Source: JACVRX01 sp963831385
Lineage (GTDB): Bacteria > Actinomycetota > Actinomycetes > Jiangellales > Jiangellaceae
Assembly: GCA_963831385.1 (NCBI GenBank)
Contig: CAWHPW010000018.1
Coordinates: 37,288 to 101,287 of the forward strand
DNA length: 64,000 nucleotides
Direction: 5' to 3'
Shown here: positions 10,341 through 19,660 of the stretch, in pieces
Numbering within the stretch: position 1 is the stretch's first letter
Layout: every line of letters starts with the position of its first letter
Program-made: the position numbers and the translations under genes
The notes under the pieces: generated by a model
The model's input: only the letters and a program-made list of their open reading frames with translations
Told to the model about the DNA's origin: nothing
Databases searched by the model: none

Positions 10341-11723
10341 TCAATGATCACCAGGGGCGTCGGCAGCTGGGTCGACGTTCTGGTTCGCGTGGAAAAGGTT
10401 CTCCGGATCGTAGGCTCTCTTGGCAGCGACCAGGCGCGGATAGTTCTCTCCGTAGGCGGCTCGTACTCGCTCTGGGCCCTCATCACCGAGGTTGTTGACG
10501 TACACCGCCTCCTCGAGGTGCGGCTGCATCGCCTCGAACAGCGTGCTGGTCCATGCGACGTTGCGCTCCGATTCAGTCTGGTCGGACCACTGCGACAGGA
10601 CGAGGAAGTCGTACTGCTCGGCCCGATGCCGGAACGCGGTGGCCGACGGTGCAATTCGGCTCGCGGCACCGTGCATCTGTTGCAGGCTGACACCGCTGGC
10701 AGAAGCGGGCATCTGCGGGACGAACTCCATCAGGGTCTCGATGGCGGCGTCGGTCAGATCGCGCAGCCAGCCGGATTTCCAGTAGTGCAGTCGGCCGAAC
10801 GGGAATCCCACGTCACGAGCGCATTGCAGCACCGGGTAAGGCATGGGCTGGATCTCATCGCCCGCCGGCGGCTGGAACGTCCGCAACGGGCGCAGCAGCC
10901 GTTCGCCCTCGTCGATCGGACCGCAGTAGCAGACCGCGATGGTCACCGTCGGCTCTCCATCCGGGGTGAGGGCGAGCGACGCGGCCGTGGAAAGCTCATC
11001 CGGTGCCGCCTTGACGAAATCGTCATAGAAGCGAAGGACCTTCGCAGCCATGTTCCACGGATATGCCAGGCCGCCGGCCAATACAACGTCGACTGGATGG
11101 AGTTGATATTCGAAGGACGTGACAATGCCGAAGTTGCCGCCACCGCCTCGGATGGCCCAGAACATGTCTTCGTTCTCGTGGGCGTTGGCCCTCAGCAGCT
11201 GCCCATCGGCCGTGACCACGTCAGCGGAGATCAGGTTGTCGCACGCGAGCCCATAACGGCCATTGAGCCAACCCAACCCACCACCGAGCGTGAGTCCAGC
11301 AATCCCAGTCGTGGAGACGACTCCCAGCGTCGTTGCCAGCCTGAAAGCCTGCGTCGCGCAGTCGAACTCGCCCAGGGTGAGCCCGGGCTCTGCTCGCGCA
11401 GTCCTGGCCTCTGGATCGACGTGGATGCCTTTCATCCTCGACAGGTCGAGCATGACGGCGCCGTCGCGCACGGCGTTTCCCGCGACGTTGTGACCGCCCC
11501 CGCGCACCGAAAGCGCGAGGTCGTGGGAACGTGCGAGCGAGATGCAGCGGGCTACGTCGGAGGCGTTCACGGGCTGGACCACGGCAAGCGGGTGCCGATC
11601 GATCATGCCGTTGAATACGGCGCGTGCTGCGTCGTAGGCAGGGTCGCCGGGGCAGATGACTGCCCCCCGGAGACCAGTCTCGAGCAGCTCACGAACAGCA
11701 TTCTTGCGGTGTGTCAGGACCAT
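10341..11723 (-). CDS. FAD-dependent oxidoreductase, BBE/PCMH type
   Basis: About 460 residues from ATG 11723 (MVLTHRKNAV); an in-frame codon at 11756 is less likely. The N-terminal half is a PCMH-type FAD domain, with RGGGHNVAGN carrying the His normally linked covalently to FAD, then GLTLGGGLGWLNGRYGL and GGGGNFGIVTSF. The second covalent anchor of bicovalent enzymes, Cys in a GxCPxxG-like loop, is replaced here (GVVSTTG), so single attachment is predicted. The C-terminus has the berberine-bridge element with the typical ending YPRLVAAKRAYDPENLFHANQN. The family oxidises sugars, alkaloids or secondary metabolites; substrate unknown. It is divergent from a LysR regulator, its likely controller. 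Confidence 0.88.
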   Translation of the reverse strand: MVLTHRKNAVRELLETGLRGAVICPGDPAYDAARAVFNGMIDRHPLAVVQPVNASDVARCISLARSHDLALSVRGGGHNVAGNAVRDGAVMLDLSRMKGIHVDPEARTARAEPGLTLGEFDCATQAFRLATTLGVVSTTGIAGLTLGGGLGWLNGRYGLACDNLISADVVTADGQLLRANAHENEDMFWAIRGGGGNFGIVTSFEYQLHPVDVVLAGGLAYPWNMAAKVLRFYDDFVKAAPDELSTAASLALTPDGEPTVTIAVCYCGPIDEGERLLRPLRTFQPPAGDEIQPMPYPVLQCARDVGFPFGRLHYWKSGWLRDLTDAAIETLMEFVPQMPASASGVSLQQMHGAASRIAPSATAFRHRAEQYDFLVLSQWSDQTESERNVAWTSTLFEAMQPHLEEAVYVNNLGDEGPERVRAAYGENYPRLVAAKRAYDPENLFHANQNVDPAADAPGDH

Positions 11724-11771
11724 GCATTCAGTATCAAGACCTGGCTCTATAAGCACAAACGCTGTTATGAT

Positions 11772-11783
11772 TGATGTATATCA
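11772..11783. promoter_or_regulatory. Dyad over the LysR start, divergent promoter
   Basis: TGATGTATATCA is a near-perfect dyad (TGAT arms) overlapping the first candidate start codons of the LysR gene. Just upstream, at ~11750-11769, ATAAGC and GCTGTTAT form a second imperfect dyad of AT-rich character unlike the surrounding DNA. LysR proteins commonly bind such elements between divergent genes, so this short region is a plausible autoregulatory operator. Not tested. Confidence 0.35.
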
Positions 11784-12748
11784 TGAACGCTACTAGTTCC
11801 ACCCACGACGTGACCTGGCCGAGCCTCGAGCTACGACACTTGCTCGCCTTGGTGGCAGTGACCGAGACAGGCACCTTCAGCCAGGCAGCGGAGACGTTGG
11901 GCTACACCCAGTCGGCGGTCAGCCAGCAGATCAGCAGCCTGGAGCGCATCGTGGGCACACTGTTGTTCGAGCGCCTAGGCGGCCCACGCCCCGTCCGGCT
12001 CACCACGGCCGGGGAGATCCTGTTGACCCACGCCCGAGCCGTTCTCGCCCGCATCGGTTCCGCATCCGCCGACCTGCGTGCGCTGGCCTCGGGCGACATT
12101 GGCGAGTTGCGGTTGGGAACGATGCCGAGTGTCGGCGCCAAGGTCCTCCCCCACCTTCTCGCCACCTTCCGAGCAGACTGGCCCGGTATCGAGATCGCAC
12201 TACGTGAGGCTCGGGACTTCATGAGTCTGATCCGCGACGTGGAGGCTGGTGACATTGACGTCACCTTCGTCGACATCGGCCCTTACGACACAGGGCCGCT
12301 CAAGGTCCGCCCCGTGCTCGACGACCCGCTGGTCTTCCTCGCGGCCGTGGGTTCTCCCGAGGCGAGCCGGTCGGCGGTCAGCATCGCCGACATCGCCCAA
12401 CTCCCGATGATCGGCACGAACAATGTCGGATGTCGAGAGATCATCGACGACGCCTTCCGGCAAGCGCCTGTCGCACCGACATACGTGTTCCGTTCCGACG
12501 ACCACCCGACCATCCAAGGTTTGATCGCCTCGGGGCTGGCCTACGGCGTGCTGCCGTTGCTCGCAGTGGACGAGGACGACCCGAGGGTGGCTGTCATCCC
12601 CATTCGGCCCACGCCGACACCCCGCCGTCTTGGCATCGCCTGGCATCCCGAACGCAGGCCGCCGCCCGCCCTGATGCCCTTCATCGAGACGGCGGCCGAG
12701 ATCTGTCGGGGCATCGGCGACCGGTGGACGGCATCGCATGCGGCATGA
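11774..12748 (+). CDS. LysR-family transcriptional regulator
   Basis: About 324 residues. The N-terminal winged helix-turn-helix is canonical: LELRHLLALVAVTETGTFSQAAETLGYTQ in pieces, then SAVSQQISSLERIVGTLLFER and LTTAGEILL. The remaining ~220 residues form a periplasmic-binding-protein-like effector domain (GELRLGTMPSVG, DVTFVD). Starts at ATG 11774 and ATG 11783 are both possible; neither has a good ribosome binding site, so a leaderless transcript is possible. It is divergent from the FAD oxidoreductase at 10341-11723 with about 50 bp between them, the classical arrangement of a LysR activator with its target. Effector unknown. Confidence 0.9.
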   Translation: MYIMNATSSTHDVTWPSLELRHLLALVAVTETGTFSQAAETLGYTQSAVSQQISSLERIVGTLLFERLGGPRPVRLTTAGEILLTHARAVLARIGSASADLRALASGDIGELRLGTMPSVGAKVLPHLLATFRADWPGIEIALREARDFMSLIRDVEAGDIDVTFVDIGPYDTGPLKVRPVLDDPLVFLAAVGSPEASRSAVSIADIAQLPMIGTNNVGCREIIDDAFRQAPVAPTYVFRSDDHPTIQGLIASGLAYGVLPLLAVDEDDPRVAVIPIRPTPTPRRLGIAWHPERRPPPALMPFIETAAEICRGIGDRWTASHAA

Positions 12749-12769
12749 ACGATCCGCAGTTCGTGAGCC

Positions 12770-13090
12770 CTAGGGCGCTGCGAGCCGAACGGCGGTTCCA
12801 TACGCGCAGATCTCCTGCCAGCCGCCGCCGATCTCGGTCGCGTCGAAGCGCATCGCCAGGATGGCGTCTGCACCGAGTTTGGTCGCTTCCTCCACGAGTC
12901 GGTCCTGCGCTTCCGTGCGGCTGTCCACCAGCGCCTTGGTCATTCCCCGAAGCTCGCCACCGACGAGCGACTTCAAACCCGCGCCGATCTGCGACCCGAG
13001 ATGCCTGGAGCGAACTGTCACTCCGAACACCTCTCCAAGCACCTCTTTGACCTCGTGCCCTGGCAAGTCGTTCATGGTCGACAACAGCAT
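12770..13090 (-). CDS. YbjQ-family (UPF0145) heavy-metal-binding-like protein
   Basis: 106 residues. The family start MLLSTMNDLPGHEVKEVLGEV is unmistakable, and a GGAAGGAG site lies 8 bases before ATG 13090, which decides this start over the in-frame ATG 13120. Typical features follow: GLKSLVGGELRGMTKAL, a dodecin-like helix with DRLVEEATKLGADAILAMRFD, and a final strand EICAYGTAV. YbjQ proteins form small pentameric rings; their function is not established despite a heavy-metal-binding label in databases. A second family member is at 20233-20577. Tail-to-tail with the LysR gene. Confidence 0.9.
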   Translation of the reverse strand: MLLSTMNDLPGHEVKEVLGEVFGVTVRSRHLGSQIGAGLKSLVGGELRGMTKALVDSRTEAQDRLVEEATKLGADAILAMRFDATEIGGGWQEICAYGTAVRLAAP

Positions 13091-13206
13091 GGCCTTGACT
13101 CCTTCCCACGTCATGTTCACGTTACCGATGAGTTGCCGCGGTGAACCGAGTCTTTGGTGAAGAAGTGTGCAGGACCGCTCGGGAGGGCTGATGGGAGAAG
13201 GCGAGA

Positions 13207-13278
13207 TCGGCGGATGGCACGACCATCGCCTACGACGTGTGGGGCAATGGCCAGTGGACGCACGTCAGCCCAACTAGG
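13207..13278 (+). pseudogene. Alpha/beta hydrolase N-terminal remnant
   Basis: Twenty-three codons read SADGTTIAYDVWGNG and then stop. This resembles the first strand of small alpha/beta hydrolases (usually ...SxDGTxIAYDxxGxGP). Nothing of the oxyanion loop or the nucleophile elbow follows, so it appears to be a stump of a deleted gene between the YbjQ and glyoxalase genes. Too short for certainty. Confidence 0.35.
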
Positions 13279-13314
13279 CCACGCACCTGCGCTACCGGGT
13301 CAAGAAGTGACCCC

Positions 13315-13746
13315 TCAGGATCCAGCCTGGTCGCCGAGTTCCTGGAACACCGTGATCTGCAGATCGGCCGGCGCTGAAAGGCGAGAGTTCAGCGACTGCC
13401 ATGGTGTCGCGGTCGGTGCCGCGATCAGTTCGGCGCCGCCGTCGACCAAGTCATCGGTCACGCGCTGGGCATCGGCGACCTCGAAAGCGACCCGCAGCCG
13501 GGGACTGATCCGACGACCGACCTCGACGTCGTCGATCATCGCGACCTGAGCGGGGTTGGACAGCTCCAAGGTTGCTCTTCCCACATCCAAAATGGTCACC
13601 TTGGCGCCGCCCGCACTGTCGACGACCAGCTCTTCACGTGCGCCCAAGACGTCGCGATAGAATGCAACCGCGTCGTCGTAATCAGGCGCCTCGACTACCA
13701 GGCGCATCTGCATTACTCGCCCGGCCGTGGTCTGATCGTCACCCAT
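13315..13746 (-). CDS. Glyoxalase/bleomycin resistance (VOC) family protein
   Basis: 143 residues from ATG 13746, chosen because GGAGGAG sits 7 bases upstream; the longer in-frame opening is not needed. The sequence follows a VOC fold: MQMRLVVEAPDYDDAVAFYRDVLGAREE (first beta-alpha-beta unit), KVTILDVGRATLELSNP, then the second module RLRVAFEVADAQRVTDDLVDGGAELI and a closing strand ITVFQELG. Such proteins are metal-dependent lyases or dioxygenases, or drug-binding proteins; the residues here do not point to one substrate. Divergent from the DinB-like gene with ~54 bp between starts. Confidence 0.85.
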   Translation of the reverse strand: MGDDQTTAGRVMQMRLVVEAPDYDDAVAFYRDVLGAREELVVDSAGGAKVTILDVGRATLELSNPAQVAMIDDVEVGRRISPRLRVAFEVADAQRVTDDLVDGGAELIAAPTATPWQSLNSRLSAPADLQITVFQELGDQAGS

Positions 13747-13800
13747 CGCACAACTCCTCCGCCACATGTGCGTGTCTGCCGCCCGTGCCATGCTGCCGAC

Positions 13801-14343
13801 ATGGTCGAGGCGCCCAAGGTCTACTCGCAACGATGGCAAGGCGGAGATCGGGTTGATCCGCCCTATGTCGGTGATGAGCGCGAGATCCTGACCGCTTACC
13901 TCGACTTCCACCGCGCCACGTTCGAGGCGAAATGCGCGGGCGTCCCGACGGAGTGCCTCTCCGAGCGAACTGTCCCTCCGTCCAACCTGACCCTGCACGG
14001 GTTGGTCCGCCACCTTGCCGGCGGCGAGCGGTGGTGGTTCCGGATCCAGTTCGCGGGCGAGGACATTCCCCTGCTCTACTACTCCGACGACGATCCCAAC
14101 CAGGACTTCGACCGGCTTGAGGGCGATGTTTCCGAGGCATTCGACGTCTGGCGACGTGAATGTCAGCGTTCACGCGAGATCGTTGCCGCCGCGCAGTCGC
14201 TGGAGCAGACCGGAACGGTGATGTCCACCGGGCGACCCGTATCGCTGCGGCGGGTCATAGTCAACATGATCGCCGAGTACGCCCGGCACAACGGGCACGC
14301 CGACCTGCTCCGTGAAGCCATCGACGGTGCTACCGGCCAGTGA
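13801..14343 (+). CDS. DinB-like (DUF664) protein, putative thiol-dependent enzyme
   Basis: 180 residues starting at ATG 13801 (MVEAPKVYSQRW). It has the four-helix-bundle pattern of the DUF664/DinB superfamily: EREILTAYLDFHRATFEAKCAG, LTLHGLVRHLAGGERWWFR, and the C-terminal EYARHNGHADLLREAIDG. The three histidines (in VRHL, ARHNGH) are placed as the metal ligands of this superfamily, which includes mycothiol- and bacillithiol-dependent transferases. Very common in actinomycetes; specific reaction unknown. Ends ~15 bp before the protease-nuclease gene on the other strand. Confidence 0.88.
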   Translation: MVEAPKVYSQRWQGGDRVDPPYVGDEREILTAYLDFHRATFEAKCAGVPTECLSERTVPPSNLTLHGLVRHLAGGERWWFRIQFAGEDIPLLYYSDDDPNQDFDRLEGDVSEAFDVWRRECQRSREIVAAAQSLEQTGTVMSTGRPVSLRRVIVNMIAEYARHNGHADLLREAIDGATGQ

Positions 14344-14357
14344 CTGTCGGCGCGCCG

Positions 14358-16269
14358 CTACAGCACGATGTCGGAAAGCGTTTGCAGCGGCCGGATCGGC
14401 GACCCTTCGGTCTGGGCGAGCGGGTCGAAGTCCTTGAGGCTGCCGAAGTCAAGACGGGTCTGTTCCTCGACGGTGGTGACCGGGACTTGGTAGGTCATGA
14501 ACGGCCCGAACGCGAACTCGAGGTCGTCCATGAAGTCACGCTGGCTGACGACGTACGCCGTGACCGACAGCCGGCCGGTCTCGTCGTTCACCATCGCGAC
14601 GACCTTCCAGTAGTCCTCCGGGATCAAGAACTCGCGGTATCGGCGGTCGCTGTCACGGAAGATCGGCCCGCTGAACACGTCGACTCGCAGGTCGCGAACG
14701 TCGGCGTTGCCGAGGATGTGGTCTTCGATGCCGAGCCAGAGGTCCTGGTTGTGCCGGGCGTGTTGCGGCGCGCAGTTGGTGTAGAAGAACGTGTCCAGCG
14801 CTGCAGCCTCGGCGTCGGCGAAGGTGTCGCCCCACGCCGGGTCGAGCCGTCGGACCAGGTGTCCGCGGTCGAGCTTGTTGCGCTCGTAGAGCTCGTTGCC
14901 GACCTGGAACTGCGGTGTCGATGCGCGGATCCATGTTCCACTTGTCCCGCTCACGGCGGACGTTGCGCGCCGACGCCCCGTCGATGTTGACCGCGGTGTA
15001 CATCGCCAGGCGGCGGAGGCGGTGCATGCGAACCGAATAGTGGGTGTAGTCCAGGATTCCGTCGTCCCGGCCGGTGACCGGTGCCAGCTCATTCGCGAGC
15101 TCGGGCCGCAGCTGAGGATGATCGACCGTCGGGCCGAGGAAATTCGGCTCGAAACCGGTCCGGCCCGCCAGGTCCGCCAACGTCAGTGGCTTCTCGACGC
15201 CGATAGAGGGGCTCGCCGGGGCCGTGCGGCCGGTCGAGCCGCTGCCCAGGAGCTGATCGAGCCGCGCCCGGACCGTTGGTGCTGGAACGGCGAAGTTGCG
15301 ATCTCTTTCTCGGCCGGCGAAGTGCAGGGCGACGGCCTCACCGGTCTCGAGGTCGAGTACCGCCGAGCCGGAATTGCCACCGAGCGTCGTGCAGTCGTGG
15401 TTGATCAACTGTTCTTGCTCGCTGACAGCGGTGACGTCACCCGGTGCCAGGCGCTTGACGTTGTACACCGACCCGAAGATCCGGTCCATCTCGTCGGGAA
15501 TCCGGGTCCGGGAGTCCTTCGCGGGATACCCGATGACGGCGACGCCGCGACCGGTCTCGGTGCTGGTCGCGAGTCGGATCGGCGCCCGCTTCTCCCCCGT
15601 TCCCCAGTCGACCCGGAGGAACGCCATGTCCGGCCCCGGCGCGTCCTCGATGTGGAGCACCTCGGTGACCCGGAACTCGGCGGGGTTGGGCCCCTGAAAC
15701 TCTTCCTTGAAGTCGATCCGGGCGCCCATCTGGCCCATGACGGATCTCTGGAAGACGAAGCTGTCCCCCTCCCGGCGGGCGAATTCGGCCGCGACGTGCC
15801 GGTTGGTGACGACGACATCGTCGGACACGACCCAGCCGGTGCCGACCCAGTCGAAACGCGGGTTGTTGTCCAGATCAACCCGGCCGATAGACAGGAGGGC
15901 CGACCTGAGCCCGGGCCGGGCCTTCTCCAGCCTGGTCTTCCAGGTATCGGTTTCCAAAGTCGCCAGGTCGAAGTCGTCGTTCTGCACCAGCAGCACGGGC
16001 CGGCCCATCACCAGGATGATCGCCTCGAGGCCGAAGTCGAATGGCCGATCCGGCGGGTCCTCGATCACCGAACGGGCCGCATCGACGCTGACCCGGCTCG
16101 GCACAGCCAACTCGGGCAAGAAGTCGCCGGGTGCCGCGCCGGCCGGTGCCGTCGGTGCGCGGTCAGCGAGGCGTTCCGCCAGCGCGGGATCTTCGCTGAT
16201 CCTGGTGAGGATCTCTTCCTTGAGCGTTTCGTCTCGGTTGATGGTGCGAAGTGCATCCAGCCGGCCCAC
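14358..16269 (-). pseudogene. Trypsin-like serine protease fused to NUC1 endonuclease (one frameshift)
   Basis: Two enzymes in one polypeptide of about 637 residues. The N-terminal part is a chymotrypsin-fold protease: GTGWVVSDDVVVTNRHVAAEF (His), PDMAFLRVD (Asp), and GGNSGSAVLD (nucleophilic Ser). The C-terminal part is a DNA/RNA non-specific endonuclease: NKLDRGHLVRR (catalytic His), then TNCAPQHARHNQDLW with the metal-binding Asn, and a typical AYVVSQ segment. The join is broken by one frameshift near 14915: the frame changes between DPRIDT and PQFQVGNELYERN. The best start is GTG 16269, 5 bases after AAGGAGG; that gives a cytoplasmic protein. Longer frames (ATG 16299 or TTG 16365) would add a hydrophobic N-terminus but have no ribosome site. 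All catalytic residues are present, so a sequencing indel is likely. Confidence 0.75.
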
Positions 16270-16386
16270 AACGTCCTCCTTCGATACTCCCGCCGTCATT
16301 GTGCTCGCGACAACGATGACGAGTACCAGAGTCGGGAGAACGCGCTCAGATACGGCTGTCCCCAATGCAGCCCATGGATGTCCCTA

Positions 16387-18135
16387 CTAACGGGAATCGA
16401 GGAGCGTCCTGAGCCGCACAGTGTCGGCAGTCGTCCAGTCCGGCGGCTGCAGAAGCGCCGCCCATGCGTCCACGACGCTGGAGCCATACACGTGCCCGTG
16501 TCCCGTCGGCACGGTGGTCGAGAATCCCAGATCGACAACGGTCTGCCAGAACGTGACGCCCGGGTACCACGACATGTCTGGGGAGATGTCCGGACCGCGT
16601 GGTGCGTCGAGCCATTCCGGGGGCTGGTACAGCAGCTGCGGGCTCCACCACACGACCGGGTCGGAGGAGTTCTGCAGGTACATCACCCTGAGGCCTGCGG
16701 ATGGGCCGTTCGCTGACCGTAGTTCCTCGGCATTCTGGACGAAGCGAACCATGCTTCCGTCGTCGTATTCGGGATCCCAGACGGGAGTTCCCTCGTCGCG
16801 TCCGTCGACCAGCTCGTGCCAGATCGGGTTGGCGAACGGCGGGCCGACGAGCAGCGTGGCGTCCGCGCCCGCTGCCATGCTCTCGAGGTCTCCGAAAGTC
16901 GTCTCCGTCCCGTAGGAGCCGAGGCTCTCCCCGAACACCACCAGCTTGGGCCGAGTATCCGCCGGCAAGGCTCCCCACTCGGCATGGACGGCGCCAATCA
17001 GCGCCGATGCCGTCTCGGTGGCCTTCGAATTGTCGACCATGAACGAGAGCCAGCTCGGCAGGTAGGAGTACTGCATGCTGATCAGGGCGGTATCCCCGGC
17101 GTACATGTACTCGAGGGACTCGGCGACGTCCTCGTCCACCCAGCCGGTCCCGGTGGTGATGATCACCGCGATCACGTCCCGGTCGAACGCTCCGGTCCGT
17201 TCCATCTCCTGGACCGCGAGCTGCGCCCGCTGGTCGACCGACCCTGCCGAGTCGAGCCCGACATAGACCCGGATCGGGTCAGTTGCCGGCGTACCGGCGA
17301 AAAGGCCCAACTCCTCCCGATTCGGCGCCGTCGCGACGAAGTCCCGGCCCTTCTGACCCAGCGAACGCCATGGCACCAGCGACTCGGAACTGCCGGACAC
17401 CTGCGGCGATGTCGGGACAGTGATCCCCGGAGCGGTACGGCCGTTCGCCAGCGACGCGGTCTGGTTCGCGACCGTGACCATGTTGGCCACCAGGAAGTCC
17501 TCGACGAACCCGATGCCGAGATACGCGACGACGAGAAACCCCACGCCGTACGCGACCGGCTTGGGAACGAACCGGCCCAACAGTCGAGCCAACCTGCGCG
17601 TCGCCAGCCGCAGTAGCCGGGCGACAAGAAGGATCAGTGCAAAGGTCAGTACGGCGACCCCGACGATCCGGATGATGTCGTAGGTCTGCATCCGGTCCAT
17701 GTCGAGACGTTCACGCAGCTCCTGCTGCCAGCCCGTGCCAAGCGCGAGGAACAGCAGGCCCAGCAGGGGGGCCAGGACGACCAGCACCCGCCACACGATC
17801 CGTGCGATCCGCGGATCCGGCTCCCACCACCGGAACCTCCGCACCAGCGCACCCAGCGTCGCACCCAGGCCGTAGCCCATCGCCGCGGTGACGCCACTCA
17901 CCGCCCCCTGCAGTATCGGGGAGCGCGGCAGCATCGACGGAGTCTGAGACAGGCAGAAAAACGCCACCGAGAACCCGAACCCAGCCAGGCCAAGCCGGCG
18001 TCGCACCACCCGAGACCGCTTGTACTCAGGACGAGCCGAGTCCTGCGCCGCGGGCTCGTCCGGCGGCGATGATCGATCGGCCGGCGTCGTATCAGCAGCG
18101 CTATCGGAGCGAGCCGCCTGCCCTGGAACGGTCAT
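16387..18135 (-). CDS. Membrane-anchored alpha/beta-hydrolase family protein
   Basis: 582 residues. After a charged ~55-residue N-terminus come about five hydrophobic segments (for example LGLAGFGFSVAFFCL, LVVLAPLLGLLFLALG, AVLTFALILLVARLL, YGVGFLVVAYLGIGFV). The C-terminal ~320 residues are a hydrolase domain with RVYVGLDSAGSVDQRAQLAV, the nucleophile elbow VFGESLGSYG, and a late His in GHGHVYGS. This is the alpha/beta-hydrolase N-terminal plus catalytic domain architecture known in mycobacteria and other actinomycetes. The substrate is unknown; a lipid or cell-envelope ester is a guess. It lies just upstream of the protease-nuclease gene on the same strand (118 bp to GTG 16269). Confidence 0.85.
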   Translation of the reverse strand: MTVPGQAARSDSAADTTPADRSSPPDEPAAQDSARPEYKRSRVVRRRLGLAGFGFSVAFFCLSQTPSMLPRSPILQGAVSGVTAAMGYGLGATLGALVRRFRWWEPDPRIARIVWRVLVVLAPLLGLLFLALGTGWQQELRERLDMDRMQTYDIIRIVGVAVLTFALILLVARLLRLATRRLARLLGRFVPKPVAYGVGFLVVAYLGIGFVEDFLVANMVTVANQTASLANGRTAPGITVPTSPQVSGSSESLVPWRSLGQKGRDFVATAPNREELGLFAGTPATDPIRVYVGLDSAGSVDQRAQLAVQEMERTGAFDRDVIAVIITTGTGWVDEDVAESLEYMYAGDTALISMQYSYLPSWLSFMVDNSKATETASALIGAVHAEWGALPADTRPKLVVFGESLGSYGTETTFGDLESMAAGADATLLVGPPFANPIWHELVDGRDEGTPVWDPEYDDGSMVRFVQNAEELRSANGPSAGLRVMYLQNSSDPVVWWSPQLLYQPPEWLDAPRGPDISPDMSWYPGVTFWQTVVDLGFSTTVPTGHGHVYGSSVVDAWAALLQPPDWTTADTVRLRTLLDSR

Positions 18136-18174
18136 CGCCGCCTCCGCTGCACATGCGCCATGACCTGGACTAAC

Positions 18175-19660
18175 TCAGCTCGCGCATACCGGTGCCGGTG
18201 GGCTCTGCGGCCTAACCAGGTACTGGTCCATCGCGGTGCGTGCGCACTCGGAGGTGTAGTACGAGGTATGCCCGTCACCGACACGGGTGAGCACGCTGCT
18301 GTCTCGGATCTGGGCTGCCAGCCCGAAGGCCCACTTGTACGAGACGGACGGGTCGTGGTTTGCGTGCACGATCAGCGTGGGTACCCCTCTTACGTCCAAG
18401 CGCCGCTGCGGATTGGCGGCCTCGAACGGCCATCCGGCACACAGCACGTACTGCCACGTTTCGGATCCGCCCTGTAGATGCGGGGCCAATTGCCGGCCCA
18501 TCTCGATCCGCTGCTGCATGTCCGCGTAGCTGTGGATATCGGAGACGTAGTCGCCGCATGCATTCGCCGCCCGACCGAACAGGTTGTCGGTGGGACCCTC
18601 GGGTGGCGGCCACGCGAAGAACGAGGCGTCCCCCTCGGCCGCAGCTCGCCTGATGCCCTCGGCGAAATTGGCCCAGTGGAAGAAGCCCGCGAGGGGATGA
18701 TCGGGTTCCTTCGAAGCGAGCCACATCGGGCTGAGCATCCGGATGTCGTCCCCGGTCACGGGGCGTAGAGCCCCCTCGACGGGGATCGGGTTCTCATTGG
18801 CGCGCTCGACGAGGTCGTCGTAGACAGCTCGGACGTCCTGCCCCTGCAACACGCACTCCGCTGCCGTGTCACACCAGTCGGCGAACCGGTTGAACGCCTC
18901 CTCCACGGTGCTGATCGCATCCGCGGCCTGAGCCACCTCCGGAAGGCTGTGTTCCAGAGCCGCGTCGAGGACCATGGCCCGAGTCCGGTTCGGGTACAGG
19001 TCGGCGTAGTTGGCCGCGAGCTGGGTGCCGTAGGACAGCCCTAACCAGTTCACCTTCCGCTCGCCAAGGGCGATGCGCAGCGCCTCGTGGTCGCGGGCCA
19101 CGCTGACCGTGTCGGCATGCAGGAACAGCGGTCCGGTCATCTCCAGGCAGCTCTGGGCGAACTCGCGGGTATGGTCCAGCATCGCGTCGAACTGCTGCTG
19201 CGTGCGCGGGAAGAACGTTGTCTCGGGCGTCAGCGCGGGCACGCCGCACCTGATCGGAGTGCTGTTGCCGATGCCCCTCGGGTCGACGCTGACGAGGTCG
19301 AAGCGAGCCCGAAGGGTGTCCGAGAAGTAGGTTTCGGCCGTCAATGACGTTGTCGACGCCGCCGTCGCCCGGTCCGCCAGGGTTGAAGAACAGGGTTCCG
19401 ATCCGACGGTCGGGATCCTCAGCAGCGCGTCGAGCCACGGCAATGTCGATCTTCTGACCACGTGGCCGTGACCAGTCGGCAGGCACCTGCAGGGTTCCGC
19501 ACTGGGTTATTTCCGACCCCGGGCACGGTGCCCACTCGATGTGGTACCGCAGTTCGGCGCCGCTCACAGACTGGCCGCTAGAAACAGAGCCCGTCGATGC
19601 AATAAGTGCGGCACTGAGGACGCCCACGAGCAGCCCTCCGCGTAGCAGGCGTGTCTTCAT
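18175..19660 (-). pseudogene. Secreted alpha/beta hydrolase (TAP-like, S33), one frameshift
   Basis: Begins at ATG 19660 (MKTRLLRGGLLVGVL) with a GGGAG site 5 bases upstream and a Sec signal peptide. The first ~105 residues run IEWAPCPG, QCGTLQVPADWSRP, FFNPGGPGDGG, which is the oxyanion region of tripeptidyl aminopeptidase-like hydrolases. Near 19340 the frame shifts; downstream the family pattern resumes with RFDLVSVDPRGIGNSTPIRC, nucleophile GLSYGTQLA, then HANHDPSV (Asp) and GDGHTSY (His), and the characteristic C-terminal lid. Everything except the frame is intact (~490 residues), so either a very recent pseudogene or a sequencing indel. The family cleaves N-terminal peptides or esters outside the cell. 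Confidence 0.8.

Noticed and set aside
10338..11774. Plus-strand open frame of ~480 codons opposite the FAD oxidoreductase
   Set aside because: Flavin-site motifs are on the minus strand; the plus frame has no domain and overlaps the whole gene.
14896..16716. Plus-strand open frame of ~600 codons
   Set aside because: Shadow of the protease-nuclease gene, whose catalytic residues are on the minus strand.
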